64,000 nt of DNA, taken from positions 1,178,001-1,242,000 of the forward strand of contig NW_008805068.1 of assembly GCF_000004825.1 (NCBI RefSeq). The letters run 5' to 3'. Shown piece by piece: positions 59,001 through 64,000 of this stretch (within the stretch, counting starts at the first letter, position 1; the number at the start of each line of letters is the position of its first letter). This stretch comes from Heterostelium album PN500. Lineage: Eukaryota; Evosea; Eumycetozoa; Acytosteliales; Acytosteliaceae. The notes under the pieces are model-generated. The model saw only the letters and a list, made by a program, of their open reading frames with translations. It was not told where the DNA came from and did no database searches. The translations under genes were made by a program, and so were the position numbers.

Positions 59001-61000
59001 CAGGAATCGACGAGAATGAATTGCCCGGTGAGTACAGCGAGAGTGGTGTGATGATAGAGGAGAATGAATTGCTTGGTGAAAAATTAAAGGTTGAAATCGA
59101 ACCGAAACTGTTGCCCAGTGATGTGGAAGTGGTCGGTGCCGCCAAAAAAATGCTTGAGAATGAATTGTTCAAACTTGGTGAAGTGGTAATCGATGGTTGA
59201 CAAACTGTGAGAGTCGGTGGCGATGATGTTGACATCAAGTTTGGCGCTTGGTCAATGCTGGTGAGGTGTAGTTCCAGACCCATTTGTAGCCATGCCTTTG
59301 CCAAGATGTGATCTCGATTGACAGATTCCTTTTTGATGCCATCGTAGAACTTGACCTCCAGTTCCACCTTTAGTGTTTTAATATTGATGAGAACGATCGA
59401 TGATTCCATCTGTATGTATTTGTTCTCCATGAGAATCGACATCCACCATGCCATTGACTGAGGAATGACGCCTAGACAAACCTCATCAACACTTCCATTT
59501 AAAACAGTGAATACTCTCACTGATGTGATGTTGTTGTTGTTGTTGCCACTACTCTCAATGTTATTGTTACTACTACTATTGTTATTGTTGTTTAGGTACT
59601 TTGAATGACAATGGTTATTCTTTACAATTCTAACGGTTGTAAAACATCCAATGAATAGTTTCGAGAGGACTGTAAGATCACTACAAACTATATCGATATT
59701 AAAAAGACCCAAGTAATTATCTTTGCTTGTGGCTGGTAGTAAGATTGGTGATGATGGTGATGATGATGTTAGATGTTGTTGATGATAATGATTGATTAAT
59801 TGTTTATATTGTGATAACCAGAGATGTGAACAATGTCCACTTTCTCGTGTGATATGTTGATTAAAAGCGTTTAACAATGGTGAAATACTTGGAGGAGGAG
59901 GTGGTGGTAAAGAAGGTTGTTGTGGTGGTGTAGTGGATGTAGGTGTCAAAATATTGGGTGTAGAACCATTATTGATAATAGTTGGTGGTGTAATTATTAA
60001 ATTTGGATTTGCAATGATTTTCCTTGATTCTCCAGGTGCTAATGTTGATGAAATATTACTATTATTTGATATACTAACTAATTCATTATATATACTATGT
60101 AAACTATTTTGGTTATTATTACTATTTTTGTTGTTAATATTACTATTATTATTATTACTATTGTTACTATTATTATTATTGTTATTTTCATAAGGAGTAA
60201 AAGAATTTATACATGGTGATGAAATAGGTGATGATGGAATATTGTCATTAATAAATAAACTGGATGATGTGTGAATTGTGGTTGGTGTCGCTGGTGGTGA
60301 CATTGAAGAAATCAATGGTGAAGTATGAATCGATTTAGAAATATTATTGCTATTGTTATTGTTGTTGTTATTAAATAAATAATTGGATTGATTATTATTA
60401 TTGTTGTTGTTGTTGTTTGTATTGATAGTTGGTGTGATTGTTGTTGTTGTAGAGGTTGTTGTTGGTGTCGTATTTGATACAGTGGTTGATTGTGAGTCGA
60501 ATAAAAATGATGATGATGCCAATAAACTGCTATTGTTGTTGCTCGACGCTCCAACATTTCTCGATGATTTACTATAGAGTCCTGTCTTTACTGATTTTTT
60601 GGCTCGCTTTAGATTTTGATCGTTCTGATTATTGTTGCCAAACAACGATGAAGAGTGTGACGATGACGAAGCAAATGAGTTTGCATTGATCAATAATGCA
60701 GGTACTGTAAACTCTGCATGATTATTAATGTTACTACTACTGCTACTACTACTATTACTTAAATTATTATAGTATTGTGGTATATGTTGTTGCTGTTGGA
60801 TTGATGAAAGTGTTTGTGCTTGTGATTGGAAATAATTCATATTTAAATGATTATTATTATTGTTGTTATTGTTTAAATTATTAATATTTAATTGATCTCC
60901 TGATCCACTGTTGAATATTGAATTACTGTTGTTAAAAGATGGTACTATATAAGAAGGTTGTTGAGTTTGTTGTTGTAGTAGTTGTTGTTGTTGTTGTTGT

Positions 61001-61047
<47 letters not shown>

Positions 61048-61128
61048 TTGTTGTTGTTGTTGTTGTCCCTGTATCTGGGAGAGTTGTGAAGTTAGCTGTG
61101 ATGCCAACTGGCTGAAATTGGAATTCAT
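56001..61128 (-). CDS. RAD5/HLTF-like SNF2 ATPase with RING finger, 3 exons
   Basis: Exons 61128-57751, 57677-56205 and 56123-56001 join in frame to 1,657 residues. The protein is a nuclear SNF2-family DNA translocase of the RAD5/HLTF/RAD16 type, expected to act in replication-stress tolerance or chromatin remodelling and as a ubiquitin ligase. The N-terminus is poly-Gln then Asn/Ser/Thr-rich. A HIRAN-like region lies near 500-610 ([19 protein letters not shown]). SNF2 lobe 1 has the Walker [14 protein letters not shown] (near 843), [13 protein letters not shown] and the DEAH box [11 protein letters not shown] (near 1047), then [14 protein letters not shown]. The RING (near 1269: [13 protein letters not shown], then CPTC near 1439) is inserted between the lobes as in RAD5. 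Lobe 2 ends with [19 protein letters not shown], and [13 protein letters not shown]. The last exon completes the helicase C-terminus ([13 protein letters not shown]). Confidence 0.93.
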
Positions 61129-64000
61129 TCTATTGAGAGTTGGTCAGACAGAACATAAAGGGAGTTGGTGTTCAACAAAAAAAAAAAAACAAGGATCTAT
61201 CTACTCTCAGCCTTAAAAAAACAACTGACAAACAACTTATATAAATATAAATTTATATAAACCTAATTAATCGATTTGAAAAGAATATTAGTATGGTTTG
61301 ATTCAAATTCAAATTTAAATTTAAATTGAAAATTAGTGCTTTGTTGTTTATTTGTTTGACTGGACTGACTGGATCATTCATTCACAATCAATTAATTGAT
61401 ATTTGATTTGATTTGATTGATTATTATTATAATATAAAATTAAAAGAGTAAAGGTGTTGGAGTGAAAAGAATAATTTTCAGAGTAAACATAGTTGGGGGA
61501 TTGTTACTTTAGAAATTATAATTGTAAATAAAAGTGTCAAAGAGGTAAAATAAGTGTTACATGCTAAAGAGAGAGAGTAGGGGGTAGGGGTTGGTATAAA
61601 ACATCAGGGTCATGTCTGTGGGTAAGCCATATGTATCAGATTACTGATGAGTAATTACTTTTGTGGTAGTGGTGTGTTGGTTATTGTTTTGGTTGTTATT
61701 GATATTATATCAATATCATTATATTGATATGAGTGGTAGTTGTTGTTGTTGTTAATTTGGTAGTGTGTGTATGTGTTTGATATGATTAAAATTTCAAAAT
61801 CAATTAAAAATGAGATATAAAAACTAATCCAATCACACTAATAACTTTTTTAAATGTATGATCTTTATAATTGAAATATTAACTGCTGAAATATAATGTA
61901 ATGATGATGTTCAAATTATTCAATCTAAATGCTTTGTTGATTTAATTTCTTACAATTTTGATAAATGAAATATTAACTACTGACTACTTATTCTAAATAT
62001 TAATTTCGCATATTTCTACTATTGTTAATTATGAATGAATATATTTAGATTTATTTTAAATGAAAAATAATTTGGTGCTTTTTTTTTTAATTTTAATTTG
62101 ATCGTGGTTGTTTTGTTTTTTTTTTTTTTTTTTTTTTTTAATTTTCAAACATTTTTTTTTGATGGTTTGGATTGAAATCAAGAGGTTTTTAATCGCGATT
62201 AAAAAATCAACGATGATGTCTTACAATTTTTGGTACACATAAAACAAAAATAACTTTTTTTACAAACAAAAAAAGGTGGTGACAACCTTGTCAGGCAAAC
62301 AATGAAGTTGTTGCGCAGGTCTTCAAAAAAAAAAAAAAAAATATGTTGACAATGAATGAAAAATACTTACTTTGTTATTTTTTACAATACAATAAATTTT
62401 TAACACTAAACGAAGTTAGTATTTATTTATTTAATTTTTATTTTTATTTTATTTTTATTTTTTAGAATCTAAAAAAGAAAAAAAAGGTCTCAAACAAACC
62501 TTCTCATTAGAAAATAAAATAAATAAATAAATAAAATAAAATAAATCCAATATGAAGAATCGTCATGTCAGATGTCAAAAAAAAAAAGCAAATCTTTGAA
62601 TCTTGGATTGATTTTCGATAAATACCAACATTATCCAAACTTAATTTTAAGTGCAAAGTGGAAATTAGGTGAGAAGGGGGGGAAATACAGAGAGCAATCA
62701 AATAAATTGCAAAAAACAATCTTGGTCATTCGCTGAATTTATTTGTAGTAAAAAATTTTTGCAAACATTTCGTTGAATTGTATTATAATTAAATAAAAAA
62801 AAATTGGTAATTTTTTCACTACAAATAAAATTAGATCAGGTTGTTTTTACCCAGTTCTCTAAAATAACAGAATAACAAAAACAAAAACAAAAAAAATAGA
62901 AATTTTAAATAAAAATGATATTATTTTTCCAAATGTTTAATAAATAATACAAAAGATATTATTATTATTGATTTGAAAACGAAAATTTATTAACTTGAGT
63001 TGCTTGTTCAATAAAAAATTTTAAAAGATAAAATGATTTTTTAGTTTTTTCAATAAATTGATTAGTTGAAAAATCAAAGTTGAACTAATTCTTAAGTAGA
63101 AAGAAAATCTATGAATATAAATACAATACCATTCAACTAAAAGTTTTATCTTCAAAATTGTTGTTTTTTTTGTTGTTCTTCTTTGAAATCTCCCTTGTAC
63201 GTAATGCAAAGAAAAGGCTCTTAAATCGGTGGACTATTTATTGGGAATTGCTTAATTTAAAATTGTATAAAGAAATTTCAAGTTTATCGAAATTTAAAAC
63301 AATTGTTGTTTTGAGTACAGACATTATTAAATTAAGTATCAATTACCAATCTCTTAACCTGGTATACATTACTTAAGAATATTGTGACAATTGAAAAGAT
63401 TGATTATAAAATCAATTAAATTAAAAGTCAGGAAAAGTTGCCTATTGTTATTGGTTCTCAATAGATTCTAACTACACACGCACACACATTAAATTGTTTC
63501 GACAGTTAGGTTAGGTTGTAGAATAAAGATAGGTGTGTTTAGAAAGACTTGATTTTCATTTCTTTTTTGTCAACAAAATGCATTGTAAAGATTGATAATG
63601 GTAGTGTAGGTATGTAGAGAGTATATGCTTTAAAGTAGAAGAATCTCATGCTTGCCCAATGAACCAAAGGTGATCTTATTGGTGATGATGATGGGGTACA
63701 GGGAATACCACATTGAAATTAATATTTGATTAGCAGATATATTTATAGATATATTAATAGGATGTGTATGTGATTTTAAAAACAGTGGTAGTGAGTTAAT
63801 GCTATGTTATTGTGTGATTTGATTATGTGTTTGTGTGTGTTTTTGTGTTTGTGTGTGGGTGTGGGTGTTAGTGATTTAGTGAGTGATGTGTTTGTTTGAT
63901 TAGAGAGAATTTGAGTGTGGAATAAGTATGTGTTTGTGTGTGTTTTGTTTATGTTTATGTTTATTAATATGATTAATATTATATCAATGTATTATATTAT
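61129..64000. other. AT-rich terminal region upstream of the RAD5-like gene
   Basis: No gene is supported in these 2.9 kb. The features seen are an inverted repeat of ATATCAAT units near 61698-61730, a T tract at about 62116-62140, a 20-bp perfect palindrome at 62186-62205 and (GT)n-rich sequence at 63820-63950. The region nearest 61129 is presumably the promoter and 5' leader of the RAD5-like gene. Confidence 0.55.
62186..62205. repeat. 20-bp perfect palindrome
   Basis: TTTTTAATCGCGATTAAAAA is its own reverse complement, with a CG-rich centre in AT-rich DNA. It lies about 1.06 kb upstream of the RAD5-like gene start. Confidence 0.85.

Noticed and set aside
1-64000. CRISPR arrays, operons, bacterial insertion sequences, telomeric repeats
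   Set aside because: None seen; the DNA is eukaryotic nuclear sequence.

Overview
The window is nuclear DNA from a dictyostelid social amoeba. Intergenic DNA is extremely AT-rich, with long poly-A/T tracts and trinucleotide repeats. Proteins carry long poly-Asn, poly-Gln, poly-Ser and poly-Thr runs. Introns are short, AT-rich and mostly GTAAGT...TAG. The gene set fits a dictyostelid: a double WRKY factor, GCN2-like kinase, fused UMP synthase, RACK1, B-box/Kelch protein and GATA factor. Coding sequence is less AT-extreme than I would expect for D. discoideum, so a Polysphondylium/Heterostelium-, Cavenderia- or Tieghemostelium-like species is possible; I cannot fix the species. About 20 protein genes, one tRNA gene and one transposon-like element are supported. 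Exon joins were worked out by hand from frame, splice sites and family sequence.

Region 1-8 kb is a co-oriented housekeeping block: galE, drg1 and the ribosome-biogenesis factor WDR3/Utp12. Region 8.8-11.2 kb is accessory. It holds a small secreted BP74-like protein, a cluster of hairpins, a 1,393-bp element with 231-bp terminal inverted repeats and one intact ORF of unknown function, and a tRNA-Gly gene whose anticodon reads ACC. Region 11.4-18.6 kb has a B-box/Kelch protein, an FBXO3-like F-box/ApaG protein and a two-domain WRKY factor.

Region 18.6-40 kb alternates large AT-rich gaps (3.5 and 5.1 kb) with big regulatory genes: a collagen-like/PH protein, a small WAP-type secreted protein, a GCN2-type eIF2alpha kinase and a GATA factor whose frame is broken by one base. 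Region 40-52 kb is compact: UMP synthase, a DP (E2F partner) factor, an HTTM membrane protein, a theta-like glutathione transferase, a DUF202 membrane protein and RACK1.

Region 52-56 kb is a rearranged segment. The 3' end of RACK1 is repeated as an identical 215-bp inverted copy 2.5 kb away. The two copies flank a degenerate coding relic with a perfect 28-bp-arm hairpin and one of two tandem small paralogous genes, whose upstream DNA looks better conserved than their proteins. From 56 to 61 kb lies a RAD5/HLTF-like SNF2 ATPase whose RING finger is split by a long low-complexity insert. The last 2.9 kb has no gene I can support.

The most unusual items are the TIR element beside a tRNA gene, the tRNA-Gly(ACC), the RACK1 inverted duplication and the tandem pair with conserved promoters.
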